Below the pieces are notes generated by a model. The model was not told the DNA's origin. It saw only the letters and a list, made by a program, of their open reading frames with translations, and did no database searches. Of a DNA stretch of 8,012 nucleotides, positions 1 to 6,434 are shown one piece after another (position 1 is the first letter of the stretch; each line of letters opens with the position of its first letter). The stretch comes from Acidobacteriota bacterium (GTDB lineage Bacteria > Acidobacteriota > Thermoanaerobaculia > Multivoradales > JAHEKO01), in the NCBI GenBank assembly GCA_029861655.1, contig JAOTZA010000150.1, positions 1 to 8,012 on the forward strand, read 5' to 3'. The position numbers and the translations under genes were made by a program.

Positions 1-1816
1 GGCTGATGGAGAGGGCAGGCCCATAGCCGGTGCCACGATCACGGTTTCGGAGAGGAGCTCTTCTTACTTCAATTCGTTTGCGGCGAGTACGACGCAGAGG
101 GCCTTCGGGCGCGGAGAAACGGATGGCGATGGTTTCTACTTGATAAGAGGCATAGATTCCAAGTCGGAACAAATGGTGGTATCGGCCTACCATCGAGGTT
201 TCGCTCCGCTCGAAGAGACGGTCGAGATGCGACCGGGAACCAACCGGCTCGACCTCGTGCTCGGCCAAGGGGTGACCCTCTCAGGAGTGGTCGTGACCGA
301 AACGGGAGAACCGGTCGGAGGCGCGCAGATCGAGCTGAGCACGATTTCGACATCGATGGGTCACACGATGAGTCAGGGCCAGCAACCCGTCGAAAGCGGT
401 CTTGACGGGTCCTTTCGACTCGGCGGTCTCACCGCCGGTTCCCATCGGGTGCAGGCCAGAAAATCGGGCTTTGCCGAAAGCGCGCCACAGACCGTGGCAG
501 CGGACGGGGGCCACGAGATTCGAGTGACCCTGACCCTGAGGCGCGGGGGAACGATCCGAGGTCGCATTCTGGGCCTCGAGCCGGACCAGCTCGACCAATT
601 CGAGCTCATGGCCGCCGGTGAGGAGCAAATGGCCATGGGTGTGATCGGCCAGGACGCCGAGTACCGGGTTTCGAACGTCGGGTTCTCCGAAGGGCGGGTG
701 ATCGCGTCCAGCCAGAGCAGCGGCCGGATGGTCAGCGAAGCGTTTTCACTCGATCCGCGAGGCGGTGAGACGTGGGTGGATCTGGAGTTCGGCGATGGCG
801 CGCGCCTGGGTGGGACGGTTCTGCGAAACGGTGAGCCCTGGCCCCAGGTCCAGGTTCTCGCCCAAAGCGACAACGAGAATTTCGGCTCTTCGACCACCGA
901 TGCCGGCGGCCGCTTTCGGATCGAGGACCTGAAGGACGGTCTGTATCAGGTGATGGTGCTGGCGATGGGCACGACGAGTCACAGCGAGGCCGTCCGCGTA
1001 GCCGGCGACATTGAGATCCAGATCGACATCGCAACCGGCAGAGTCTCCGGCCGGGTGGTGGCGGAGGAAGATCGTCGGCCGGTCGCGGGCGCCGTCGTGA
1101 TGGCGGCGGTCGATGGTGACCTGCCGACGGCATTCTTAGGCCAACGAACGATGACCTCTACTACTGGAGATTTCGAGATCGAAGTTCCGGTGGGAGTCCG
1201 CGTGTCGCTGCGCGCCCAGGCGCCCGGATTCGCCGAAGGATCGATCGAGCTGGACACGAGCGCGGGCAGTGAAATCTCGGGTGTCGAGTTGGTGTTGGCC
1301 GGGGGAGACGAGCTCGAGTTGAACGTCAGGTTGTGGACCGGCGCCAGCCCAGCGCTCTTGAGCGTGGCGCTGGTCGATGCTTCGGGGAATCGTGTGCTGG
1401 CGGACGCCTTGACGGGGCACCCACCGGGGAGGTTTCGACTCTCCTCTGCGCCGCCGGGCAGCTGGACATTGTTGCTCGCGGCGGACCAAGCGGCGGTGAC
1501 ATCGCAGACCGTGACGATTCCCGGATCACCCGTCGAGGTCGTTCTGCAGCAGGGAGCCACGGTTCAGGTCCAGATATCAGACTCGATCGAAGCCGGAGAT
1601 GCCAAGTTTCGACTGCTTGCCTCGAATGGCGCCGTTTTGGTATTTCCCGCGTTTGGCGCGGTGCTGACGGAGATTCCTTTCGTGGCGTCGGCGGGCATGA
1701 TCCCCTTTGTTCCCGCCGGTGACTGGGTGGTCGAGCTCATCGGTTCTTCAGGCGGACTGCGCCGCCAGGCGGTGACCGCGATCGTGGGCGAGACGGTGAG
1801 CGTGACGTTCGAGTAG
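1..1816 (+). CDS. Carboxypeptidase-regulatory-like repeat protein, 5' truncated
   Basis: The frame is open from the window edge (first full codon at position 2) to TAG at 1814-1816, giving 604 visible residues; the true start is upstream, so the in-frame TTG at 140 is internal. The visible part is at least seven tandem beta-sandwich-like units of 80-90 residues, starting near visible residues 1, 91, 184, 268, 347, 436 and 519. Units 1, 2, 4 and 5 best match the CarboxypepD_reg pattern: a G-x-V/I opening, a G.P..GA turn (GRPIAGA, GEPVGGA, RRPVAGA), then a T-D/G-x-x-G-x-F core (TDGDGFY, GLDGSFRL, TDAGGRFR, TTGDFEI) and a V.A.. closing strand. Units 6 and 7 are much more diverged. No catalytic residues, membrane segment or C-terminal sorting signal is visible. 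Such repeats are usually in exported or surface proteins and may serve binding or structural roles; export is inferred because the N-terminus is missing. The specific function is unknown. Confidence 0.85.
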   Translation, partial: ADGEGRPIAGATITVSERSSSYFNSFAASTTQRAFGRGETDGDGFYLIRGIDSKSEQMVVSAYHRGFAPLEETVEMRPGTNRLDLVLGQGVTLSGVVVTETGEPVGGAQIELSTISTSMGHTMSQGQQPVESGLDGSFRLGGLTAGSHRVQARKSGFAESAPQTVAADGGHEIRVTLTLRRGGTIRGRILGLEPDQLDQFELMAAGEEQMAMGVIGQDAEYRVSNVGFSEGRVIASSQSSGRMVSEAFSLDPRGGETWVDLEFGDGARLGGTVLRNGEPWPQVQVLAQSDNENFGSSTTDAGGRFRIEDLKDGLYQVMVLAMGTTSHSEAVRVAGDIEIQIDIATGRVSGRVVAEEDRRPVAGAVVMAAVDGDLPTAFLGQRTMTSTTGDFEIEVPVGVRVSLRAQAPGFAEGSIELDTSAGSEISGVELVLAGGDELELNVRLWTGASPALLSVALVDASGNRVLADALTGHPPGRFRLSSAPPGSWTLLLAADQAAVTSQTVTIPGSPVEVVLQQGATVQVQISDSIEAGDAKFRLLASNGAVLVFPAFGAVLTEIPFVASAGMIPFVPAGDWVVELIGSSGGLRRQAVTAIVGETVSVTFE

Positions 1817-1817
1817 T

Positions 1818-1848
1818 CGGAGGATCGGGTTCTAACCCGAGTCCGCCG
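1818..1848. terminator. Hairpin between convergent genes, possible bidirectional terminator
   Basis: The core is a perfect inverted repeat: TCGGGT (1825-1830), loop TCTA, ACCCGA (1835-1840). Pairing extends with GGA/TCC and CGG/CCG across single mismatched or bulged bases. It lies just after the TAG of the repeat protein, and the TAG of the minus-strand glycosyltransferase (1832-1834) sits in the loop. There is no T-tract on either side, so a canonical intrinsic terminator is not shown; the position between convergent genes is the main argument. Confidence 0.4.
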
Positions 1849-2569
1849 ACGGTCCGGAATTCTGGGTCAGCTCCTCCGCAGCGCCGAAGTCGACATGTCG
1901 CCGTTGCAGCCAGCGGACGCCGCACAGATCCACCAACCCGCGCCAGGCGCGGTTGCCGATGCCGTATTTGGATTCGCCTCCGAGGCGGGGTCGATGCCTC
2001 ACCGGCACCTGGGTGACACTACCGCCGGCCATGCGCAAGAGAGTCGGCAGAAATCGGTGCATGCTGGAGAAGACCGGCACCCGGTAGAGCAGGTCGGAGC
2101 GCACGACCCGCAGCGAGCAGCCGACATCCTCGATCGAGTCGCCGGTCACTCGGTTGCGGATTCCGTTGGCGATGCGGGAGGAGACCCGGCGCACCCAAGA
2201 GTCCTGCCGCTCCTGGCGGATTCCACAAACCACGTCGTAGCTAGAGGCCAACTCGACCATTCTTGGGATGTCCTTGGGGTCGTTTTGGAGGTCGGCGTCT
2301 AGAGTAATCACCGTCTCGCCGCGGACGGCGCGGAACCCGGCGGCGAGAGCACCCGATTGGCCCTGCTGCGGATCGAGGTGGAGGAGCCGGATCCGGGAGT
2401 CTTGCGCCGCCATCTTCTTTGCGATGTCGAGACTCGCGTCGGTCGAAGAGTCGTCGACCAGAAGCAGCTCGAAGGGCTCTTCGAGTGACTGCATCACCGG
2501 GAGAAGCTCGGTGAGCAGCGGTTCGAGGTTGTCTGCTTCGTTGAAGAATGGGATGACGACCGAAAACAT
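1832..2569 (-). CDS. Family 2 glycosyltransferase, DPM1/ArnC-like
   Basis: This is a 245-residue GT-A fold glycosyltransferase (GT2, polyprenyl-phosphate mannosyl/glucosyltransferase type). It starts at ATG 2567-2569 with the classic opening MFSVVIPFFNE. Visible motifs are the nucleotide-binding LVDDSSTD (37-44), the metal/UDP-binding DAD with following LQNDP (91-98), EDVGCSLRV near 147-155, and the acceptor-side HRPRLGGESKYG (192-203). Members transfer a sugar from a nucleotide donor to a lipid phosphate carrier at the inner face of the cytoplasmic membrane. The ArnC-type C-terminal pair of membrane helices is absent: the protein ends about 20 residues after VRWLQRR, so it resembles the short soluble/peripheral class. 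No clear Shine-Dalgarno precedes the start. Donor and acceptor cannot be read from the sequence, and no partner gene for O-antigen or lipid A modification is adjacent. Confidence 0.9.
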   Translation of the reverse strand: MFSVVIPFFNEADNLEPLLTELLPVMQSLEEPFELLLVDDSSTDASLDIAKKMAAQDSRIRLLHLDPQQGQSGALAAGFRAVRGETVITLDADLQNDPKDIPRMVELASSYDVVCGIRQERQDSWVRRVSSRIANGIRNRVTGDSIEDVGCSLRVVRSDLLYRVPVFSSMHRFLPTLLRMAGGSVTQVPVRHRPRLGGESKYGIGNRAWRGLVDLCGVRWLQRRHVDFGAAEELTQNSGPSADSG

Positions 2570-2664
2570 GTCGCGGGAAAGATTATCGCGAATCGGTGAA
2601 GACGCTTATGGGAACCGAACGGGCCTGCCGTTGTCTAAGGGAGTACCACGCGAGGAGAGAAACC
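2570..2664. promoter_or_regulatory. Divergent intergenic region between glycosyltransferase and TonB genes
   Basis: This 95-bp gap separates two divergently transcribed genes and must hold the promoter of at least the TonB-family gene unless it lies further upstream. On the minus strand a GATAAT hexamer (2582-2587) resembles a -10 box but sits only 12 bases before the glycosyltransferase ATG and has no good -35. On the plus strand I see no convincing -35/-10 pair. No operator-like inverted repeat was recognised. Confidence 0.35.
2653..2660 (+). promoter_or_regulatory. Ribosome binding site of the TonB-family gene
   Basis: AGGAGAGA, with its GGAG core 7 bases before ATG 2665. It decides the start: the longer frame from 2596 would place this site inside the coding region and add 23 residues with no TonB-like character. 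Confidence 0.75.
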
Positions 2665-3369
2665 ATGACTCGAAGCCCCCGATCACAGCTTCCGAACCCG
2701 CCAGCAGCTGAATCCGACGAGTTCCTGATCTTTGCTCGCGAAGAGATCGAAGATCGCAAGCGGTTTCGCTGGGCGCTTGTGGTCGCGGCGTTTGTACATG
2801 TCGGCCTCTTCCTGGTGACTCTTCCGGAGCTGGCCGCCGAGATCCGCGAGCCGGAGCCTCAGAAGGTCTTTGTGGTCACACCCGTACGCTTCAGGTTGCC
2901 GCCGCCCGAGCCGCAACGCGACATCCCGCCCCAGCGTGCGCAGCGTATTCCCGTTCCCGACCCGACGCCGGACGACCCCGAACCGTTGGTCACTGAGCCC
3001 CAGATCGAGATGACGCTGGATGCGATCGACACCGGGATCATCGGCATCCCCGAAGCCCCACCGCCGTTCGAGCTCTCGGGGCCGATTCGGGTCCGAGGGA
3101 ACGTGCGAGCACCGGTGAAGATCTTCGCCCCGCCCCCGGTCTATACCGAGCATGCCCGAAGGGCCCGAGTCAATGGGTTGGTGATCGTCGAGGCCGTCAT
3201 CGACCAGACCGGTTCGGTTACCAACGTCAACGTGCTCAAGGGTCTTCCCCTTGGGCTCGATCGCGCTGCGGTCGATGCGATCCGGGAGTGGACGTTCGAG
3301 CCGGCGACGCTCAACGGCAAACCGGTCTCGGTGCTCTACAACCTGACGGTCAATTTCCAGCTGCAATAG
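2665..3369 (+). CDS. TonB-family energy transducer
   Basis: A 234-residue protein with TonB architecture: a cytoplasmic N-terminus of about 35 residues, one membrane helix (36-56), a Pro-rich periplasmic linker (about 62-110, with PEPQ, LPPPEPQ and PDPTPDDPEP) and a C-terminal TonB_C domain (about 150-234). The domain shows PPVYTEHARRARVNG, VEAVIDQTGSV, AVDAIREWTFEPA and NGKPV. TonB proteins use the proton motive force via ExbB/ExbD to open outer-membrane receptors. The membrane helix keeps a His (H45, in AAFVHVGLF), but the Ser four residues before it in E. coli TonB is Ala here. No exbB, exbD or receptor gene is in the window. The start at 2665 follows a strong Shine-Dalgarno. Some TonB_C proteins have other partners, so the receptor and substrate are unknown. 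Confidence 0.88.
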   Translation: MTRSPRSQLPNPPAAESDEFLIFAREEIEDRKRFRWALVVAAFVHVGLFLVTLPELAAEIREPEPQKVFVVTPVRFRLPPPEPQRDIPPQRAQRIPVPDPTPDDPEPLVTEPQIEMTLDAIDTGIIGIPEAPPPFELSGPIRVRGNVRAPVKIFAPPPVYTEHARRARVNGLVIVEAVIDQTGSVTNVNVLKGLPLGLDRAAVDAIREWTFEPATLNGKPVSVLYNLTVNFQLQ

Positions 3370-3418
3370 GCGCTTGGCGCTACACTAGAGAGCGTGGCGG
3401 GTGGCTTGTTCCCGCTCG

Positions 3419-3425
3419 AAAGGAG
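3419..3425 (+). promoter_or_regulatory. Ribosome binding site of the GYD-domain gene
   Basis: AAAGGAG, ending 6 bases before ATG 3432. It fixes the start there rather than at the in-frame codon at 3288, which lies inside the preceding TonB-family gene. Confidence 0.75.
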
Positions 3426-3431
3426 TCCAGT

Positions 3432-3734
3432 ATGTCGACTTTTGTTCTGATGACTCGACTGCGCTCGGAGGATCTCGAGAACGCGGACAAACGAACCGAA
3501 TCGGGGCAGGAGTGGCTGGAGAGGGTCAAGAGAGCGTGTCCAGAGGTGAAGTGGATCGCTCACTATGCTCTTCTCGGGCCGTACGACTTCATGAACATCT
3601 ATGAAGCGCCTGATGTCGAGACGGCGCACAAGGTGTCGCTGATCTCGCGAGCCGAAGGGGCTCTGACCGCCGAGAGTTGGGAGGCGCTACCGTACGAGCG
3701 CTATCTGACCCTGCTTTCGGACGTCAGCTCCTAG
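3432..3734 (+). CDS. GYD-domain protein
   Basis: A 100-residue protein matching the small GYD family (ferredoxin-like, dimeric alpha/beta-barrel type). It opens with MSTFVLMTRL, the expected first strand, has the family signature as GPYDFMNIYEAP (49-60), then DVETAHKVSLISRAEG (61-76), the helix and last strand of the fold. Length equals the usual ~95-105. No signal peptide or membrane segment is seen, so it should be cytoplasmic. The function of GYD proteins is not established; no catalytic residues are evident. It starts 62 bases after the TonB-family gene on the same strand and may be cotranscribed, but its own Shine-Dalgarno and a TACACT hexamer at 3381-3386 leave an own promoter possible. 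Its TAG overlaps the stop of the opposing Arg-rich frame. Confidence 0.82.
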   Translation: MSTFVLMTRLRSEDLENADKRTESGQEWLERVKRACPEVKWIAHYALLGPYDFMNIYEAPDVETAHKVSLISRAEGALTAESWEALPYERYLTLLSDVSS

Positions 3735-3958
3735 CGCTCGCCGGAGCGTTCCGAGGCATCGGTACGGCGGTCCTCGAGGATGCGCCGATCGCGGTCCTTG
3801 CGGCGATTGGACTCGCCGCTGTAGCGCCAGCCGTCGGCCGCAAAGCGGTCTCGACCGCGCCGTCTCTCGAGACGACGCTCGGCACCAATCCGCCGCTCCG
3901 GATGGCTGGGTGAAGTGACCGCTTTCTCTTTCAGGCGCGCCAGTATACCGCGACTCAA
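3731..3958 (-). CDS. Arg-rich low-complexity small protein or read-through extension
   Basis: A 75-residue frame from TTG 3956-3958 to TAG 3731-3733. It is highly charged, with about 21 Arg and 14 Asp/Glu. The charge sits in RR doublets preceded by E, D or N: ERR at 21, 27 and 31, NRR at 51, and DRR at 57 and 63, with a six-residue step in both halves. A hydrophilic DGWRYSGES stretch (42-50) lies between. Coding is supported by third positions: in the C-terminal half about 31 of 37 codons end in G or C. It resembles the small RRxGxDRR-type hypothetical proteins I recall from other bacteria; their function is unknown. The start is uncertain: TTG has no Shine-Dalgarno, and no ATG is available. 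The frame continues directly from the upstream DUF4440 gene, with only one TAG (3965-3967) between them, so it could be a separate coupled gene, a recoded extension or a tail cut off by a nonsense mutation. Confidence 0.45.
   Translation of the reverse strand: MSRGILARLKEKAVTSPSHPERRIGAERRLERRRGRDRFAADGWRYSGESNRRKDRDRRILEDRRTDASERSGER
3733..3750 (+). terminator. Weak hairpin at the end of the GYD-domain gene
   Basis: AGCGCTC (3733-3739), loop GCCG, GAGCGTT (3744-3750) pair over seven positions, one of them G-T. The hairpin begins in the stop codon of the GYD gene, where a terminator would be expected. There is no T-tract after it, and the same bases encode the C-terminus of the opposing Arg-rich frame, so it may be coincidental. 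Confidence 0.22.
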
Positions 3959-3964
3959 GCTTCG

Positions 3965-4456
3965 CTAGTCCGGCGGCACCGCAGCGGCGGGTTGGGGTGG
4001 AGTGCCCCCATCTACGACGACCTTCCAGGAGCCATCGTCGTGCCTCTTCCAGATCGACACATAGGTGCCGGTCGAGAGCTTCTGCGCGCCGTCTTCGCCG
4101 CGGGTGCTGAGCTTGTAGTCGCCGATCGTGTAGGCCAGGTCTCCCGAGGCTGAGATTTCGACCGAGTGAGGCTTCCAGCTGAGAACGGTTGTTCTTTCCT
4201 CGGCGAAGAAGCCCGCCCATGCCGCGACGATGGCCTCTCGACCTTGCGTCACACCGCCTCCCAGAAACGTCGCGTCTTTATCGATCAGTGACGCAAAGAG
4301 CTCTCGGTCCCGCGTTTCGACCGCCTGGTTGAATCTCTCGTCGGCACGCAGCACCTCCGATCCGTCGCCAGGACCGTTCTGGGCCGCGAGTGCGAACGGG
4401 AGTACAGCCGCGATCAGGTACAAGAGCGTCGGCAAACTCGATCTGCGAAGTTGCAT
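3965..4456 (-). CDS. Secreted DUF4440 / SnoaL-like (NTF2 superfamily) protein
   Basis: A 163-residue protein. The start at ATG 4454-4456 is chosen because it follows an AAAGGA site and opens a typical signal peptide: MQLRRSS, then a hydrophobic core LPTLLYLIAAVLPFALA with likely cleavage near residue 25 (ALA-AQ). The mature part is one NTF2-like cone domain: DERFNQAVETRDRELFASLI (helical start), DATFLGGGVTQGREAIVAAWAGFF, then beta strands with GDLAYTIGDYKLS and a TYVSIWKRHDDGSWKVVVDGG ending typical of DUF4440. The tail PPQPAAAVPPD is Pro/Ala-rich. Members bind small ligands or act as isomerase-like enzymes, but many are uncharacterised and no specific activity can be read here. It should be periplasmic or secreted. 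It begins 19 bases after the phosphodiesterase stop, so the two are very likely one transcription unit. Confidence 0.85.
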   Translation of the reverse strand: MQLRRSSLPTLLYLIAAVLPFALAAQNGPGDGSEVLRADERFNQAVETRDRELFASLIDKDATFLGGGVTQGREAIVAAWAGFFAEERTTVLSWKPHSVEISASGDLAYTIGDYKLSTRGEDGAQKLSTGTYVSIWKRHDDGSWKVVVDGGTPPQPAAAVPPD

Positions 4457-4461
4457 GGTGT

Positions 4462-4467
4462 TCCTTT
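4462..4467 (-). promoter_or_regulatory. Ribosome binding site of the DUF4440 gene
   Basis: Read on the minus strand this is AAAGGA, 5 bases before ATG 4456. It sits in the 19-base gap after the phosphodiesterase gene and supports a start that gives a clean signal peptide, against the longer open frame to 4606, which would run into the upstream gene. Confidence 0.7.
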
Positions 4468-4475
4468 CTTTCGAG

Positions 4476-6404
4476 TCAGTCCAAATAGCCCAGAGCCTTG
4501 AGTCTCTGCTCGATTTCTTCTCGACTTCGAGCAGCCAGCGGTTTCGTGTCGCCGGTGTTCCGGGAGCCATAACTGTCGATCTCTCGGACGGGGTGCAAGG
4601 AGACAAACGCAGCGTCCATCATCTCGGTCACGACCCTTCCATCCATCTGCCGTGAGACAGGCAATCCCATTAAATGAAGGATGGTGGGTGCGATATCGAG
4701 CACTGAGACGTTGTCCAGCCGGGTCGGGCGGATGTTCTTGCCGGAGATGATGACGATGCCATCGGGGGCGCTGGGGTGACTGCCCGAGAGCGGTGTCTCG
4801 CCGGTGGCTTCCATCCCGTGGTCGCTGACCACAAAGACCGTTGTGTCGTCGTCAATGAGGTCGAGGAGTTCGCCGATCACCGAGTCGACCAACATGGTGT
4901 AGTTGTCGAGGAGAGGGCCAAAACGTGCCTGATCCTCCGGGTTCACCTGTTCGAAGTGTTCGGGCTCCACGAACTGCCAGAACAGGTGAGAGATGATATC
5001 GAGTCCCCGCAGGTAGACCGTTGAGAAACCGGGTTGGAAGCGCTGCATGAGCAACATCTCGCTCTCGTAGGCGTTAGCGTCGCGGTGGTAGATCCACTTG
5101 AAGTTCGAGAGTGGCTCATCGCTTTGGTAGGGACCGTTGAGGGTCTCGAACTCGGCCTCCGTGAGGCTCGCGAATCGGTCAACCTCTTCCCGGTCCATCT
5201 TGTCGCCAAGGCTCTTGAGAAGCGGCCGGATCTCTTCGTAGAGCTCTTGCGGGTAGGTGAGCGCTCCCGGCGTGACCTCGATCGATTGCGCATGGGCCTC
5301 CGGGGTCACCGAGACGTACTCGGAGACGAGATAGCCGTTGACTTTCTCGGCAGGCCACGTGGCCCACCAGCTGTTGACCCCCACGGTGAATCCCGCCTCG
5401 CCAAGGATGTTCCAGAGTGTCTTTTCGCGGCGCAAGTCGCTCGTCACCGGAAGGGTCTCGATCAAGCCCAGCTTGTTGGCGAAAGCGATGGCGAGCCGCA
5501 CGCCGGTAAAGCGCGGATAGCTCGCCTCGACGGTGCTGAACAGGTAGCTCGGGTTGAGACCGGGGATCTTGGTGACGACATAGTCTCGGATGCCGTGTTT
5601 CTGCGGCGTCATCCCGGTCGCAATCGATGTCCAGATCAGCGGCGATTCGGTGGGCTCGAAGGTGGAGAGGGGGCCGGAAGCTCCGTTTTCGACCAGGCGT
5701 TCGAGCGTTGGTAATCGCCCGGCGCGGAGCAATGGGTCGAGCGTCTTCCAGGTGGCGCCGTCCACCGCTAGGAGCAGAACCTTTGTTCCGGTCCTCTCGA
5801 CCCGAAAGGACTCGGCGGGCGGATCTGCGGCGGCGGCTGAGATGCCCAGGGCATATCGGAAGCTCACCAGCCACCCACCGACGAGCACCAAGAGGCCGAG
5901 GAGTATCACCCAGCGGTACCTGGTGAGCCGAGCGCGTAGTTTTCGATGGAGGCGATAGACGAGCCATCCACCGACAATTGCAACTGCGGCCAATGCCGTC
6001 AGTTTCGCCAGCGCCAGCGGCGCGAAAAAAGAGCCCCCACCATCGATGGCGATCTGATAACGCCACCACGAACCGAGGTAGACGAAGATACCGAAGCCCA
6101 CGAAGCCCGCTACGGTAAGCGACGGAATGTCGGCCTGCTTCCAGCGTCTTCCGAACTTGCCGGGCCAGAGAAACCGGAGTCCGACCGCGATGCCGGTGCC
6201 CAGAGCCAGCGACGCCAGGCCGTAAACGACCGAAAGGTAGAGAGTGACGACCAGCAGGTCGGGAAGCGTCCGGAGCGGTCGGTTGAGCTGCGTGATCCAC
6301 AGGCTGAGCGCCAGGCTCACGAGAAGCCCGCAGCCCAGGCAGGCGGCGATCGCCGTCTTCAAAACGGAAGATGTTTGGGGGATTCCGGGGTGGGCGTCCG
6401 ACAT
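4476..6404 (-). CDS. Membrane-anchored alkaline phosphatase / type I phosphodiesterase family protein
   Basis: A 642-residue protein with an N-terminal membrane domain and a C-terminal alkaline-phosphatase-superfamily domain. About five membrane helices lie near residues 18-38, 48-78, 97-116, 126-150 and 164-186. The catalytic domain starts near 207 (TKVLLLAVDGATW, metal Asp215). The nucleophile region is ESPLIWTSIATGMTPQKHGI (253-272); aligned to nucleotide pyrophosphatases the nucleophile is Ser254 in place of Thr, as in many bacterial members. Further metal ligands are D469-x3-H473, D528-H529 in VVSDHGM, and H543 in GSHPSAPDG, so it looks active. It would hydrolyse phosphodiester or phosphomonoester bonds, or transfer a phospho-group; the substrate is unknown. 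The polypeptide ends in EEIEQRLKALGYLD, a tail I know from sulfatase-like proteins linked to TPR modules. The start at ATG 6402-6404 has an AGGATGGAG site; the frame to 6596 is open but not needed. The DUF4440 gene follows 19 bases on. Confidence 0.88.
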   Translation of the reverse strand: MSDAHPGIPQTSSVLKTAIAACLGCGLLVSLALSLWITQLNRPLRTLPDLLVVTLYLSVVYGLASLALGTGIAVGLRFLWPGKFGRRWKQADIPSLTVAGFVGFGIFVYLGSWWRYQIAIDGGGSFFAPLALAKLTALAAVAIVGGWLVYRLHRKLRARLTRYRWVILLGLLVLVGGWLVSFRYALGISAAAADPPAESFRVERTGTKVLLLAVDGATWKTLDPLLRAGRLPTLERLVENGASGPLSTFEPTESPLIWTSIATGMTPQKHGIRDYVVTKIPGLNPSYLFSTVEASYPRFTGVRLAIAFANKLGLIETLPVTSDLRREKTLWNILGEAGFTVGVNSWWATWPAEKVNGYLVSEYVSVTPEAHAQSIEVTPGALTYPQELYEEIRPLLKSLGDKMDREEVDRFASLTEAEFETLNGPYQSDEPLSNFKWIYHRDANAYESEMLLMQRFQPGFSTVYLRGLDIISHLFWQFVEPEHFEQVNPEDQARFGPLLDNYTMLVDSVIGELLDLIDDDTTVFVVSDHGMEATGETPLSGSHPSAPDGIVIISGKNIRPTRLDNVSVLDIAPTILHLMGLPVSRQMDGRVVTEMMDAAFVSLHPVREIDSYGSRNTGDTKPLAARSREEIEQRLKALGYLD

Positions 6405-6411
6405 GGGGCGG

Positions 6412-6420
6412 CTCCATCCT
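6412..6420 (-). promoter_or_regulatory. Ribosome binding site of the phosphodiesterase gene
   Basis: On the minus strand AGGATGGAG ends 7 bases before ATG 6404. It favours this start over upstream in-frame codons up to 6596, whose 64 extra residues are polar, lack family resemblance and would overlap the plus-strand small ORF. Confidence 0.65.
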
Positions 6421-6434
6421 ATTGCGTCGTCTCG

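Noticed and set aside
1895..2302. Plus-strand frame antisense to the glycosyltransferase
   Set aside because: The minus-strand frame has all GT2 motifs; the antisense frame has none and no start signal.
2683..3366. 227-codon minus-strand frame antisense to the TonB-family gene
   Set aside because: The plus-strand frame has a TonB_C domain, a membrane helix and a Shine-Dalgarno; the antisense product is a charged His/Arg/Asp-rich sequence with no features.
3371..3386. TTGGCG and TACACT hexamers upstream of the GYD gene as a promoter
   Set aside because: They are almost adjacent (one base apart), not 16-18 bases apart, and no other -35-like hexamer sits at the right distance from TACACT.
3687..4220. 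177-codon minus-strand frame spanning the DUF4440 and Arg-rich genes
   Set aside because: It is out of phase with the signal-peptide-bearing DUF4440 frame and gives an Arg/Gly-rich product without domain features.
5034..5714. Long plus-strand open frame (about 226 codons) antisense to the phosphodiesterase
   Set aside because: It mirrors the codons of the phosphodiesterase, which has clear catalytic motifs; the antisense product is charged and shows no domain. GC-rich genes commonly leave such open antisense frames.
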